Notes: a model not told the origin generated them from the sequence alone. A stretch of DNA of 64,000 nt from Lachnospiraceae bacterium (GCA_009911035.1 QXWO01000014.1:38779-102778), one strand, 5' to 3'; counted from the stretch's first letter, positions 46,718 through 56,202 are shown. Translations and numbers: made by a program.

Positions 46718-48253
46718 TTAGTTATAATATGAATCTTTGTAATGAATAATATATTCCTCATGTTGAATACTAGATTGCTCTGTAAGATATATCAAAAGTC
46801 CACATAAATCATAATGTTGTGTACTTAATCCTGCATTCCACCTATCAACTCCTATTGCTGGCGGTAAATCAAGGCGAATATTAAATTCTCCTGTATTATT
46901 CGATATACCTGTTCCCGTTCTATAAGCATTGTGCGGTGTACCATTTGCCTCCCAATAGGGATTAGCATATTGCACAGTTACAGAGTGATTAGCTACTCCA
47001 TACTGCTTATTAGTCTCTTTATCTGTAGCCACAACAACCCCTTTTACGCCAATCCAAGTTTTTGTTCTAAAATAGGCCTTATCATATGCAGGATATTTTA
47101 CATAATAATTAACTCCTTCATTACCGTCATACTCCGTAATAGCGATACCTTCTGCCCGCAGAATCGGCATAACAGTAAATGTGTAGTTTTGTATATCGTC
47201 AGCATTATAACTGTCCATTGCTTTATCATTTTTAATGCGGACATAGTACTCGCCTTCTGTCACATTAAGAGTTGCCGTGTCCGTTGTCGCCACCAGTTTC
47301 TGCATCCTGTACCCATTAGAAATAGTATTTTTATATACCTCCAACCGGCAGGTATTGCTTGACGGTGTAGCAATCTGCAAAAGCAATTTATCATATATCC
47401 TGTTTGACGGCACCTTCAGTTTATACCAGTCATTATCAAACGGGGAGCTTAATGACCTTATATCCAGATAACTACCATCTGTTGAGAATGTAAATGGTAA
47501 AGCCATTTCTGGATTCTCATCCGGCTCGAACTGATCACAGGCATCACATACACTAAATTCTAATGTAAATGGCTCATTAGCACTCCCGCCAATGGATGAA
47601 CTAACTACCAGCTTATATATAGCAGTTTCACTACCTGTTGTTATATATCCCACTGCTTCCTGCAATGTGCCTTCTATTTCATTAATATAAGTATAAGTTT
47701 CGCTTCTGCTCAATATATTGTTATTTGCATCTAAAATATACAAATCATAGTCAATATTTGAGATTTTAGGCTGTGTCAACTGCGCCTAGATATACACCCC
47801 CGGATTGACAGATAAAGGCTGCATCTTAATTTCACCTGCTTGTAACAGATAATCCGATGCAGTCCCCACTCCAACTGTATAAGGTACCGTCGCATCCATT
47901 ATATTTTCCTCACTGACATCAAGCCTGTCGCCAACCTTGTAACCTGCGTTTGACACAGTCGATGCCATTTCAGGAAAATCTGTTATTCTTTGCGGCGTCT
48001 GCTCTAATATTTCAACATCATCGCCAAGAAGCTCTATCGGTAGTTCACCTTTCTCCGGCCCTTCCGGGTCTCCTTCCACCACTCTAAGTCCTTCTTCATT
48101 TCCATCACTGGACACTTCTGTATCAGTTAATTCTGCCTCTGTAGCCCTAACTTCAAGCCCATTCACATAGAGGCTGCCAATTACTATAGCTGCACTTAAA
48201 AGAAATGCAATTTTCCGCTTATCTTTTTTATAACCACAGTTGTTCTTCTCCAC
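46718..48253 (-). pseudogene. Secreted protein with PPC-like domain, interrupted by one in-frame TAG
   Basis: One continuous frame of 511 codons before the final stop encodes a secreted protein, broken only by TAG at 47786-47788. Before it, 155 residues include a signal peptide (KIAFLLSAAIVIGSLYVNG) and an acidic stretch. After it, the frame continues through GCG CAG TTG into a 353-aa segment with a pre-peptidase-like beta domain (DNDWYKLKVPSNRIYDKLLL, EGEYYVRIKND). A CAG-to-TAG transition would explain the lesion, since VYI-[Q]-AQLTQPK reads naturally. The GTG at 48253 is the start. The gene could still work by readthrough, or as two pieces if the TTG at 47779 is used. Confidence 0.72.
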
Positions 48254-48656
48254 TCTTTTTCACTTTAGTGTATTGGGAAATGAAAACATGGTAAACCGTC
48301 TAAATTCCCCTTTCTGGTTCACTTTTATCACATGTGATTAATATAATTCCAATCCGTTTCACTCCTAAATGTATTACATTCCCTTCTCCTTCTTAATTAT
48401 TTTATGATATCATGTTACTAATATATCATTTTCCATATTATTTTTCAACTTAAATTTTTATTTATAAAAATCAATTTCAAAACAAAATTTATTACTCCTA
48501 AAAACTGGAGGACTACACATCTTTTTCACTAACAATGCGTCAGAATTTTTGCTGCCTGTACTTTTCATTAAACTTTTTATTGAATTTATTCATGTAACCA
48601 TTTATCTTAAAATTAATGTATTATCTTCATCTAAAAAATCAGGAGTAAGCAAAATT
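48254..48656. other. AT-rich divergent intergenic region
   Basis: This 403-nt region separates the interrupted secreted-protein gene from the araC-type gene. It holds a perfect 12-nt palindrome, ATCACATGTGAT (48327-48338), a candidate operator, and long A/T tracts (48420-48500). No further gene is convincing. Confidence 0.45.
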
Positions 48657-49565
48657 ATGGACATACATTCTTTAAAGGAAAATGCCAGACACGGCACTGT
48701 CAGCTTCCCTCTCGCCTTGTACGAATGGAGCGGCTCCGCTGACTGGAAGGTTTCCCTGCACTGGCATGACGAAATGGAATTCATTTATTTTAAGAAAGGC
48801 GCCTTCACAGCCTGGTTCAATACAAAGGAATTTGTGGTTCATGCTCCCGCCATTGCATGCATCCATGCCGGAGAGCTTCACTCCCTGCTCCTTTCCCCGG
48901 GCTGCATAGAAAGCGCTGTTGTCTTCAATCTGAATATCTTGAGCTTTGAACATTATGACGCCGTCCAGGCAAAGCTGATACGCCCTCTCATGGATGGACG
49001 CCTGCGCCTGCCTCTGCTTATCGACCGTGAAGATCCGGTTTTTCCTCACATAAAGGACTGCTATAAACGTATGGAAAAGAAAATCAAAGAAATGAATAAA
49101 TGCGATACCGGAGATGAGATCGCCAAAAACGCCGCCTACCTGCAAATCAAATCCATACTCTTTGAAATACTGGCCTCTTTCTATAAGCATAACTGCCTGA
49201 TACACACAAAAAATACCAACAATGAAAATGAGCATCAGATTGAAAACCTGAAAAAGGTCATTTCCTACATCAATGAAAACTATGCCTCACCCATCCGCTT
49301 AAACGACCTTGCCCTGCTGGTAAACTTAAATGCCCAATACTTCTGCCGGTACTTTAAAGAAAATATCGGTAAAACTGTTACTGGATATATAAATGAGATC
49401 CGCATAGAAAAAGCTGCGGAAGCACTGGCAGAGACAAACAAAAAGATCATTACCATTGCCCAGGATACCGGATTTGAAAATACCGGATACTTTATCCACA
49501 GATTCAAAAAAGAAAAAGGCGTCACACCCTCCGAATACCGAAAAAGTTTAATAAAATCAAAATAA
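48657..49565 (+). CDS. AraC-family transcriptional regulator
   Basis: A 302-aa regulator. The N-terminal cupin domain (about 25-110, with HWHDEMEFIYFKKGAFTAWF) probably binds a sugar. The C-terminal double helix-turn-helix spans about 195-302, including NLNAQYFCRYFKENIGKT and AQDTGFENTGYFIHRFKKEK. It lies 99 nt upstream of an oligo-1,6-glucosidase gene on the same strand and is the obvious candidate to activate it in response to an alpha-glucoside. Start ATG 48657 with AGGAG 11 nt upstream. Confidence 0.9.
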   Translation: MDIHSLKENARHGTVSFPLALYEWSGSADWKVSLHWHDEMEFIYFKKGAFTAWFNTKEFVVHAPAIACIHAGELHSLLLSPGCIESAVVFNLNILSFEHYDAVQAKLIRPLMDGRLRLPLLIDREDPVFPHIKDCYKRMEKKIKEMNKCDTGDEIAKNAAYLQIKSILFEILASFYKHNCLIHTKNTNNENEHQIENLKKVISYINENYASPIRLNDLALLVNLNAQYFCRYFKENIGKTVTGYINEIRIEKAAEALAETNKKIITIAQDTGFENTGYFIHRFKKEKGVTPSEYRKSLIKSK

Positions 49566-49590
49566 TGTAATAAATCAGTGAAATATGAGC

Positions 49591-49619
49591 AAGAAAACCT
49601 CCTTTTAAGATAATATAAT
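49591..49619 (+). promoter_or_regulatory. Candidate promoter of the GH13 gene
   Basis: A good -10 (TATAAT, 49614-49619) has no good -35 (AAGAAA at 17 nt). That pattern fits an activator-dependent promoter, for which the adjacent AraC-type protein is a candidate. Confidence 0.4.
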
Positions 49620-49664
49620 GTAACTAATTTAAAAAACAGCTTTTTCTAATCAGGAGGTTTCATA

Positions 49665-51332
49665 ATGAATAAAAAATGGTGGCATGACAAGACAGCATAT
49701 CAGATCTATCCAAAAAGTTTTTATGATACAAACGGGGACGGCATTGGTGATTTAAAGGGGATCATCAGCAAACTTGATTACTTAAAAGATTTGGGTATTG
49801 ACATAATATGGCTCTCCCCCATCTACCAGTCTCCATTTGTAGACCAGGGGTATGATATTTCTGACTATTACAAAATTGATGAATCTTTCGGCACGATGGA
49901 AGATTTTGACACACTTCTGGCAGAAGCAAAAAAGAGAAATATGTACATACTTATGGACCTGGTAATCAATCACTGCTCTGACAAGCATAAATGGTTTCAG
50001 GAAGCCTTGAAAAACCCGGAAGGGGAATACGGCGATTACTTTTATTTCCGAAAGGGAACAAACGGCAATCCCCCCAGCAACTACCGCTCCTACTTCGGCA
50101 AAAGTGCATGGCAGCAGGTAGAAGGCACCGACTACTATTACCTGCATATGTTTGCCAAAGAGCAACCCGATCTGAACTGGGAAAACCCGAAATTGCTGAA
50201 TGAACTTTACACCATGATCAACTGGTGGCTTGAAAAAGGTGTTGCAGGATTCCGAATTGATGCCATCATCAACATAAAGAAAGACCTTACTTTCCAAAGT
50301 CTTGAGCCCGACGGCCCGGACGGACTTGTCAGCGTATGGCGTATGGTAGAAAATGTTGACGGCGTGGGAAAACTTCTGGAAGATTTAAAAAAGAATACTT
50401 TTGAAAAATATCAGGCTTTTACCGTTGCGGAAGTTTTCAATATGAAAAAAGATGAATTAGTTGAATTCATAGGTGAAAACGGACATTTCTCCACAATGTT
50501 CGATTTCTCCGCCCATTCCCTTTCCATGGGCGAACATGGATGGTATGACAGCAAGCCCGTTCAATTTATGGATTTCAAAAAGGCTCTGTTCCATTCCCAG
50601 CAGGAATGTCAGGAGGTGGGCTTCCTTGCAAATATTATCGAAAACCATGATGAGCCAAGAGGCGTAAACCGCTTCCTTCCAGATCATGCCCAAAACCCGG
50701 CGGGCGCTAAAATGCTCGGCACCATCAGCATCCTGCTGCGCGGCATCCCCTTTTTATATCAGGGACAGGAAATCGGTATGCAGAACTGCCCCATGGATTC
50801 CATTGATGACTACGACGATATCAGCACCCACAACGAATATCTGACAGCCCTTGAAGCCGGACTCTCCAAGGATGAGGCACTAAAGGTCTGCTGCCTCAAC
50901 AGCCGCGACAATGCAAGAACCCCCATGCAGTGGGACGCCTCCGCAAACGCAGGGTTTACTTCCCAGACCCCCTGGCTTAAAGTTAACCCAAATTATAAAG
51001 ACTTAAATGTAAAAGCCCAGCTTGCAGATGAAAATTCTGTGCTTTGCTATTATAAAAAACTGCTGGCCCTGCGCAAGTCACCGGAATACAGAGAGCTCTT
51101 TACTTACGGGAAATTTGTTCCCCTCTTTGAAGATGACCCTGACCTTTTCGCTTACGAACGGACACTGGAAGGTAAAACAGTTACTGTGCTTGCCAACTTT
51201 GGCCGTACAGCTAAGACCCTGACGCTGGCTATTGGCAGCGAAGCAGATATTCTTCTGAACAGCCAGCCCCAGGCAGACATACACAATGGACAGATTTCCC
51301 TGAATTCCTGTCAGGTTATTGTGACAGGCTAA
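49665..51332 (+). CDS. malL: Oligo-1,6-glucosidase / alpha-glucosidase (GH13)
   Basis: A 555-aa GH13 enzyme of the oligo-1,6-glucosidase group. It starts WWHDKTAYQIYPKSFYDTNG, the region I DLVINH box is present, the nucleophile Asp lies in GVAGFRIDAI, the acid/base Glu in VAEVFN and the stabiliser in IIENHDEPRGVNR. It hydrolyses isomaltose-type or maltose-type alpha-glucosides in the cytoplasm (no signal peptide). The start has a GGAGG nearby. It is probably regulated by the AraC protein upstream. The substrate cannot be fixed between MalL and dextran-type glucosidases. Confidence 0.93.
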   Translation: MNKKWWHDKTAYQIYPKSFYDTNGDGIGDLKGIISKLDYLKDLGIDIIWLSPIYQSPFVDQGYDISDYYKIDESFGTMEDFDTLLAEAKKRNMYILMDLVINHCSDKHKWFQEALKNPEGEYGDYFYFRKGTNGNPPSNYRSYFGKSAWQQVEGTDYYYLHMFAKEQPDLNWENPKLLNELYTMINWWLEKGVAGFRIDAIINIKKDLTFQSLEPDGPDGLVSVWRMVENVDGVGKLLEDLKKNTFEKYQAFTVAEVFNMKKDELVEFIGENGHFSTMFDFSAHSLSMGEHGWYDSKPVQFMDFKKALFHSQQECQEVGFLANIIENHDEPRGVNRFLPDHAQNPAGAKMLGTISILLRGIPFLYQGQEIGMQNCPMDSIDDYDDISTHNEYLTALEAGLSKDEALKVCCLNSRDNARTPMQWDASANAGFTSQTPWLKVNPNYKDLNVKAQLADENSVLCYYKKLLALRKSPEYRELFTYGKFVPLFEDDPDLFAYERTLEGKTVTVLANFGRTAKTLTLAIGSEADILLNSQPQADIHNGQISLNSCQVIVTG

Positions 51333-51350
51333 ATAGCATACAAAATTTTT

Positions 51351-51376
51351 GTGGGCAGGTACATCTGCCTGCCCAC
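51351..51376. terminator. Hairpin downstream of malL
   Basis: A perfect 9-bp stem (GTGGGCAGG/CCTGCCCAC) has an 8-nt loop, between the convergent malL and the small 51.4-kb gene. There is no clear U-run on the plus side, so a terminator is possible but weak. Confidence 0.4.
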
Positions 51377-51405
51377 TCTGGCTGCGGAAATAAAATTGTT
51401 CCCGT

Positions 51406-51597
51406 CTATGACTTTTTTCCATTCTCAAGATGGTTCTTTACCATCTTATCAATTGTTTCCCGTGAAAGAGGATAATGATATTCTTTGATAATCCTGTCCG
51501 TGTCATAACCCAAATCTACCAGATGTCTGACAGCTCCCCCATAGGCAAAATCCTGGACAAAATTGTGAAGCGCTTCATTAAAATATTGATTCTCCAT
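51406..51597 (-). CDS. Small conserved hypothetical protein
   Basis: A 63-aa protein with NQYFNEALHNFVQDFAYGGA, then VRHLVDLGYDTDRIIKEYHY. The helical pattern looks like a small DNA- or protein-binding domain, but no family is recognised with confidence. A GTG at 51609 is an alternative start, 1 nt after the previous gene's stop. Tight coupling to the Fe-S aldo-keto reductase upstream suggests a linked role. Confidence 0.6.
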   Translation of the reverse strand: MENQYFNEALHNFVQDFAYGGAVRHLVDLGYDTDRIIKEYHYPLSRETIDKMVKNHLENGKKS

Positions 51598-51609
51598 TTT
51601 TGTTCCCAC

Positions 51610-52740
51610 TCATCCCAGTTGTTTTGCGAAATCAGCCATAGCTTCCGAAATCTTTATGCCCTGCGGACAAACTGCCTCACAGCTTCTGCACCCAATACAG
51701 GCGCCGGGCAGTTTTTCTTTCGGAAGCGCCATTAATGCCATTGGTGCAATAAACCCGCCCCCGGTAAAGCAATGTTCATTGTACAGTTCTAAGTGGGATG
51801 GAATGTCCAGCCCTTTAGGACAATGGCTGATGCAGTAATGACACCCTGTACAGGGAAGCGTCTTCTGTTCCAGCATCCTTTCTACTATATGATCCAGCGC
51901 GTCCATCTCCGCCTGATTTAAAGGTTCTTCTGTTCCATATGTATTGATATTTTCTTTAAGCTGTTCAAAATTCGACATTCCTGACAGGACTACCGTCACC
52001 TCCGGTATCGTCTGCAGGAACCGGAATGCCCATGCCGGAGTCTTTTCCGATGGACGAAGTTTCTTCAGCGTCTCCTCATCTTCTTTAGAAAGGGACGCCA
52101 GCCTGCCGCCCCGGAGCGGCTCCATAACCCATACAGGTATGTGATATTCCTTCAAAAGCTCTGTCTTCCCCTTTGCATCCTGAAAAGACCAGTCCAGCCA
52201 GTTTAACTGGATCTGGCAAAATTCCATATGCTCTCCATAGGCTTCCAGAAACCGCTTCATAACTTCACGGCTTCCATGGGCAGAAAATCCCAGATGACGG
52301 ATACGCCCGTTTCTCTTCTGTTTTATCAGATAATCAAAAATGCCATACCTGCTGTCAAGATAAGCATCAATATTCATTTCGCAGACATTGTGGAATAAAT
52401 AAAAATCAAAATACTCCACACCACATTTTTCAAGCTGCTTTTCAAAAATTTCTTCCACCTTATCCATATTGGAAAGGTCATAGCCGGGGAATTTGGTAGC
52501 AAGATAAAAGCTTTCACGAGGATGCCTGCCAAGTGCCCTGCCCATAACAAGTTCCGAATTCCCGTTATGATAGCCCCATGCAGTATCATAATAATTAATG
52601 CCGTTCTCCATGGCATAATCTACCATTTCCACAGCTTTTTCTTCGTCAATGATCCCGTCGTTCCCATCCACCACAGGCAGACGCATAGCCCCCATACCAA
52701 GTGCAGATAATTTTAAATCCTGAAACTCTTTATAAACCAT
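51610..52740 (-). CDS. Aldo-keto reductase with C-terminal 2[4Fe-4S] domain
   Basis: A 376-aa protein. The AKR barrel (about 1-270) has GMGAMRLPVVDG, ENGINYYDTAWGYHNG with the active-site Asp/Tyr, and LGFSAHGSREV. The C-terminal third has two ferredoxin-like motifs (CTGCHYCISHCPKG and CIGCRSCEAVCPQG). Such Fe-S oxidoreductases reduce small carbonyl compounds in anaerobes, and the true substrate is unknown. I chose the ATG at 52740 (MVYKEFQDLKLSALGM, GGAAAGAG upstream) over the longer frame to 52806. Confidence 0.9.
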   Translation of the reverse strand: MVYKEFQDLKLSALGMGAMRLPVVDGNDGIIDEEKAVEMVDYAMENGINYYDTAWGYHNGNSELVMGRALGRHPRESFYLATKFPGYDLSNMDKVEEIFEKQLEKCGVEYFDFYLFHNVCEMNIDAYLDSRYGIFDYLIKQKRNGRIRHLGFSAHGSREVMKRFLEAYGEHMEFCQIQLNWLDWSFQDAKGKTELLKEYHIPVWVMEPLRGGRLASLSKEDEETLKKLRPSEKTPAWAFRFLQTIPEVTVVLSGMSNFEQLKENINTYGTEEPLNQAEMDALDHIVERMLEQKTLPCTGCHYCISHCPKGLDIPSHLELYNEHCFTGGGFIAPMALMALPKEKLPGACIGCRSCEAVCPQGIKISEAMADFAKQLG

Positions 52741-52885
52741 TCTCTTTCCGGCTTTGGACAATGATCCGTCCAGCGCCTTCCTCCTTCCATACAACAACTC
52801 CATCATCTAATATGCTTTCTTTAACTATTATATACGCCATAGGGCAGATACGCAAATGCATATATTTTACTTTATGCCGTCAGAT

Positions 52886-52952
52886 ATGCCCTGCACAGAC
52901 ACTTTCATCCAGGCTATGCAGGGCATCGGCAGTAAAACGTGTTTAAAACACG
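52886..52952. repeat. Pair of inverted repeats downstream of the phosphoesterase gene
   Basis: A perfect 10-bp stem ATGCCCTGCA/TGCAGGGCAT with 21-nt spacing (52886-52895, 52917-52926) lies next to CGTGTTTAAAACACG, a perfect 15-nt palindrome around its central base (52938-52952). The latter, read on the minus strand, is followed by TTTTAC and may terminate the phosphoesterase transcript. Confidence 0.5.
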
Positions 52953-52961
52953 CTCCGGCAT

Positions 52962-53579
52962 TTATGTTCTTTTCTTATAAAATGCAATCCATTCATCCAG
53001 CGAAAGAGGTTGATAGTCGGAGTACATACAAAAGCAGTTGATCATATTACAGGGGATATTTCTTTCATTGCCCTGTGCATCCGTGACTATTGTCTGTCTG
53101 GTGATTTCCTGAAACTGTTCCAGAAGTCTCTGGTCCTGCGTGTCATGCACATGTCCATAGAGCATATAAGTTTTAGGATTCCCGTTCTTATCCAGCCTGT
53201 ACTGCCCGTTATAGCACATAATCGGATAATGGCACAGAACTACCTTCCGTCCATTATCCGACAATTCTTCATAAGGCTTGACCCACTTAAACCGTTCAAT
53301 ATTTGCATCTCTTTTTGACAAAAAGCGGTCATGGTTCCCCCGGATCAAATACAGCCTCCCATTGAGCTGTTCCAGCAGCGCATTTGTTTCCTGTACATTC
53401 CCCCAGGACAAGTCGCCTATAATAACCACATCGTCTTTCTTGCGGACCTTCCCATTCCACTTTTCAATCATGTACGCATTCATTTGTGCCGCATCCGCAA
53501 ATCCACGGCAGTCCATACGGCTGTTGATGGCCTCATGATAGAAATGCAAATCTGCAATATAGTACCTCAAAACATCCAC
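52962..53579 (-). CDS. Calcineurin-like metallophosphoesterase
   Basis: A 205-aa phosphoesterase. Metal-binding motifs are DLHFYHEAI, VVIIGDLSWGN, LIRGNHDRF, VVLCHYPIM and LYGHVHDT, the usual order for the family. The translation starts at GTG 53579, with AAGAGG just upstream. The substrate could be a nucleotide, phosphoester or protein and cannot be told. It follows the YjbR-family gene after 13 nt. Confidence 0.9.
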   Translation of the reverse strand: MDVLRYYIADLHFYHEAINSRMDCRGFADAAQMNAYMIEKWNGKVRKKDDVVIIGDLSWGNVQETNALLEQLNGRLYLIRGNHDRFLSKRDANIERFKWVKPYEELSDNGRKVVLCHYPIMCYNGQYRLDKNGNPKTYMLYGHVHDTQDQRLLEQFQEITRQTIVTDAQGNERNIPCNMINCFCMYSDYQPLSLDEWIAFYKKRT

Positions 53580-53592
53580 GTCCTCTTCAAAG

Positions 53593-53967
53593 CTATTCTA
53601 TAGTGTCTGACTCCAGAATTTCCCTCTGCTTCTTTTTACTTAGGCCGCCCAGCACCAGTTGGTAGGATTTATCCAGCATATTCTTAAGCAGTTCATCCGG
53701 CAGGCTGCCATCGGGATTAATGGAATTCCAGTGAACCTTATTGGAATAATAGCCGGGAATCACATCCTCATATTGGGACCGGAAATAATCGCCCTCCAAA
53801 GGCTCCAGTTTTAAATTGATGTAGTAAGGCTTATTTTCCTCATTCAGACAGATTGCCGCAAACATTTTGCCACCCACATGATAGCGTATCCAGTTCCAGC
53901 TTTCCTGCAAATCCTTCGTCACACCTTTTTTTGACAATAAATATTCGTCGATCCACGGATATTTCAT
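53593..53967 (-). CDS. MmcQ/YjbR-family protein
   Basis: A 124-aa protein with the MmcQ/YjbR fold: PWIDEYLLSKKGVTKDLQES near the N terminus, WNWIRYHVGGKMFAAICLNE and PYYINLKLEPLEGDYFRSQY in the core, and HWNSINPDGSLPDELLKNML at the end. The family is a CyaY-like fold with proposed DNA binding. ATG 53967 has GGAGG 9 nt upstream. Its first codons overlap the remains of the HTH-WYL gene. Confidence 0.85.
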   Translation of the reverse strand: MKYPWIDEYLLSKKGVTKDLQESWNWIRYHVGGKMFAAICLNEENKPYYINLKLEPLEGDYFRSQYEDVIPGYYSNKVHWNSINPDGSLPDELLKNMLDKSYQLVLGGLSKKKQREILESDTIE

Positions 53968-53969
53968 TG

Positions 53970-54525
53970 TATAATTCCTCCATCCCCTGTATCTCCTCCT
54001 GCTGAACGAAGCTGTCCGGTCCATAAGCTTCCACAAGCCGCCATTTATATTCCTTCTGTATCTTCGCTTTCACCTCATATACTGGCGGAAAGACCTGTTC
54101 CTGCGACAAATCCGGCAGGGAAACCTGACGCTTCTTAAAGGGAATGCCCGTCTGCAGATTTGACATGCGGTTCAGCTTAAAGAGCCGGAAGTCCTCTCTC
54201 TCCATACACCAGCCCCAGACATACCAGCTTGCCCTGTGAAAAATAAGTAAAAGAAAGAATCCTTCCGGTAAGAACAGCATCATGTATCTGCTCAATTTTA
54301 GGAGGCAGGGAAGCCTTATGCCAGGAGGAAAGGTCAATCAATATATGGGAGTCCCCCGTTCTGCCCCTGCTTCGTCACAATCGGAATTCCCGCCATACAC
54401 AGCGCTTCGATATCCCGGTTGATGGTGCGCCGGGAAACCTCAAATTTTTCTGCCAGATACGGTGCAGTTACCTTTTCCTGCTGTAAAAAAATTGACAATA
54501 TGCCAATCATTCTGTCAAGTTTCAT
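53970..54525 (-). pseudogene. Remnant of an HTH-WYL (YafY-type) transcriptional regulator
   Basis: The gene exists as three pieces in three frames. The N-terminal HTH (54334-54525) is intact: LAEKFEVSRRTINRDIEALC. The next piece (about 54210-54341) reads LIDLSSWHKASLPPKIEQIH in another frame. A third frame holds the WYL-type segment HRASWYVWGWCMEREDFRLF and a C-terminal tail (EEYNEI-like). Internal segments normally present between them and near the end are missing, so at least two indels or deletions inactivated the gene. An intact relative would be roughly 300 aa. The adjacent YjbR gene remains intact. Confidence 0.75.
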
Positions 54526-54553
54526 GTTCGGCTCCCCTGTCAGTATTTCCTTT

Positions 54554-55324
54554 CTACAGACAGATATCTATGGACGTATAATTGGCAGGCTTTTCCTGGA
54601 CTCCGCTACCCGCTTCCTTTACAGGCATGTTTTCCTGCCCCTGCTTCTCGTCAGTTTCTTCACCGGCTGCCTTTTTATCTTTCTTATCCTCTTTAGCTTC
54701 CGATGTGGACGATGTCTTATCCGCCCCACTGTCAGCTTTTGCTGCTTCCTTCATTTCTTCGTTTGCTTTCCTCAATGTGCCCATCTGAGAAGCTGCCGCT
54801 TTGGCCGCCAGTTGTTCCGCTTCGGCAAGTTCTTCTTCCTTCGCCGTTGTATCTGTCCCAAAGCTGGCATCCTGTTTGATTTCAGCCTTTAAAACTCCTG
54901 CACGGCCTTCCATCTTCCCTGACACGCTCCCCTGCACCTTTGCCTGCTTCATGGATGCATCTGCTGAAATCATTGCCTGCATACCTGCCTGTGAAAGTCC
55001 TGTGCTTTGACTGCCTCCATCTTCCTTCCTGCTGCCTCCAAGCAGGCCATTCACAGGCGAACTCTTTGCCTGTTGTTTTTCCATGCGTAGTTCGTTCTGA
55101 TGCTGCCTTAACTGGTTATTCAGTTCATTGATCTGCTTCTGGATCTCCTGACGCTTCTTCATCTTTTCTTCCATCGTCATATCCTTGTTGGCCGAAAGCT
55201 GCTGTAACTGCTCCTTCGCATTTGCAATCTGCTTCTGGATACTCCTGCTGTAAGAATCGGAAGCCTGGCCCATTCCGGCCGGGCCCGCCTGCGCAAAAAC
55301 TTCATTCGTTCCATTGATTTTCAT
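54554..55324 (-). CDS. FlxA-like coiled-coil protein
   Basis: A 256-aa protein beginning MKINGTNEVFAQAGPAGMGQ. Residues about 30-85 form a Gln/Lys/Glu-rich coiled coil (SIQKQIANAKEQLQQLSANK), the pattern of the FlxA-like family. The remainder is low complexity, rich in Ala, Glu, Lys, Ser and Asp, and likely disordered. The FlxA family is linked to flagellar regulons in enterobacteria, but that does not establish the function here. ATG 55324 follows AGGAGG. The sequence ends in a short tail with Cys. Confidence 0.72.
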   Translation of the reverse strand: MKINGTNEVFAQAGPAGMGQASDSYSRSIQKQIANAKEQLQQLSANKDMTMEEKMKKRQEIQKQINELNNQLRQHQNELRMEKQQAKSSPVNGLLGGSRKEDGGSQSTGLSQAGMQAMISADASMKQAKVQGSVSGKMEGRAGVLKAEIKQDASFGTDTTAKEEELAEAEQLAAKAAASQMGTLRKANEEMKEAAKADSGADKTSSTSEAKEDKKDKKAAGEETDEKQGQENMPVKEAGSGVQEKPANYTSIDICL

Positions 55325-55495
55325 CTTTTCTCCTCCTTGAGATACTTTTTGCGACAATATCGCTGTCTTAAATAATATCTCGGCATTTTTTTGGGGAGAA
55401 AAAGAGAATTGCCGTGAAACGCCTGTTTTCCGCTGTAAAGCCCTGAAATATATTTAAAACCATTCCTGCCCTATGGCTCCGGCTAAAAATATTCC

Positions 55496-56188
55496 TTATC
55501 TCTCCGGCATCTGAAATCCGGCCAGCGCGCAGTTCAAATAATCGTTAAAAGGTTTCATGAGCCGGAACATCTTTACCGCCTCATCCAAAAATGCTTCGCT
55601 GTTAACAATTATATCATCCTTTACCGGATATTCCAAATACCAACTTTTAAATTTTAAAAACGCAGACTGGGGGTGCTCCTTATCATATCCCGCCGGAACA
55701 TTTTTCAAAGCTGTTCCCTGCACGGTAAAATGCTTTTGGAAGTCCGGGCTGTGAAGAATCTCCTCCAGCTCCCCGCCATTTTGCACAATATAGTCGCGGA
55801 CCATTGTTGTCGCGTCTTTAAACATATCTGCAAACAGACCTCCTCCAAGAAAAGACTGGTTTCCCGGCTTGATCATCAGATAATATCCCACTGGCACAGG
55901 CAGTTTCCCCTTTGCGGAAATATGCGCACGGAAAGCCGGATTGTAGGGCGATTTATCATGACTGAACCGTGTATCCCTCACCAGCTTGAATGTAAGATTT
56001 TTCGGCTCGTTCTGCAAAACGGTGTTGTCAAACTGCCCTATCCTTAAGATAAGTTCCTGTATCACTTCCTCAAACTGCCCATTGGCTTCTTTATATTCTG
56101 CCTTGTGGTCATGGTACCATTCCCGGTTGTTATTTTCGGCCAAATCTGCCAGATATTTTAATATCAGTCCTGTGTCCATATGCTTCAT
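55496..56188 (-). CDS. DUF2461 family protein
   Basis: A 230-aa protein with the DUF2461 signatures: LADLAENNNREWYHDHKAEY near the N terminus, RDTRFSHDKSPYNPAFRAHI in the middle and PPVPVGYYLMIKPGNQSFLG-like sequence downstream. The family is widespread and its biochemical role is unsettled. A ribosome site AAGGGGG lies about 10 nt before the ATG. It is 14 nt after the ECF sigma gene. Confidence 0.9.
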   Translation of the reverse strand: MKHMDTGLILKYLADLAENNNREWYHDHKAEYKEANGQFEEVIQELILRIGQFDNTVLQNEPKNLTFKLVRDTRFSHDKSPYNPAFRAHISAKGKLPVPVGYYLMIKPGNQSFLGGGLFADMFKDATTMVRDYIVQNGGELEEILHSPDFQKHFTVQGTALKNVPAGYDKEHPQSAFLKFKSWYLEYPVKDDIIVNSEAFLDEAVKMFRLMKPFNDYLNCALAGFQMPER

Positions 56189-56202
56189 ATATTCAGTCCC
56201 CC

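Noticed and set aside
47786-47788. TAG decoded as pyrrolysine or by code change
   Set aside because: No pyrrolysine machinery is visible and nothing else in the window suggests altered TAG meaning; a nonsense mutation is simpler.
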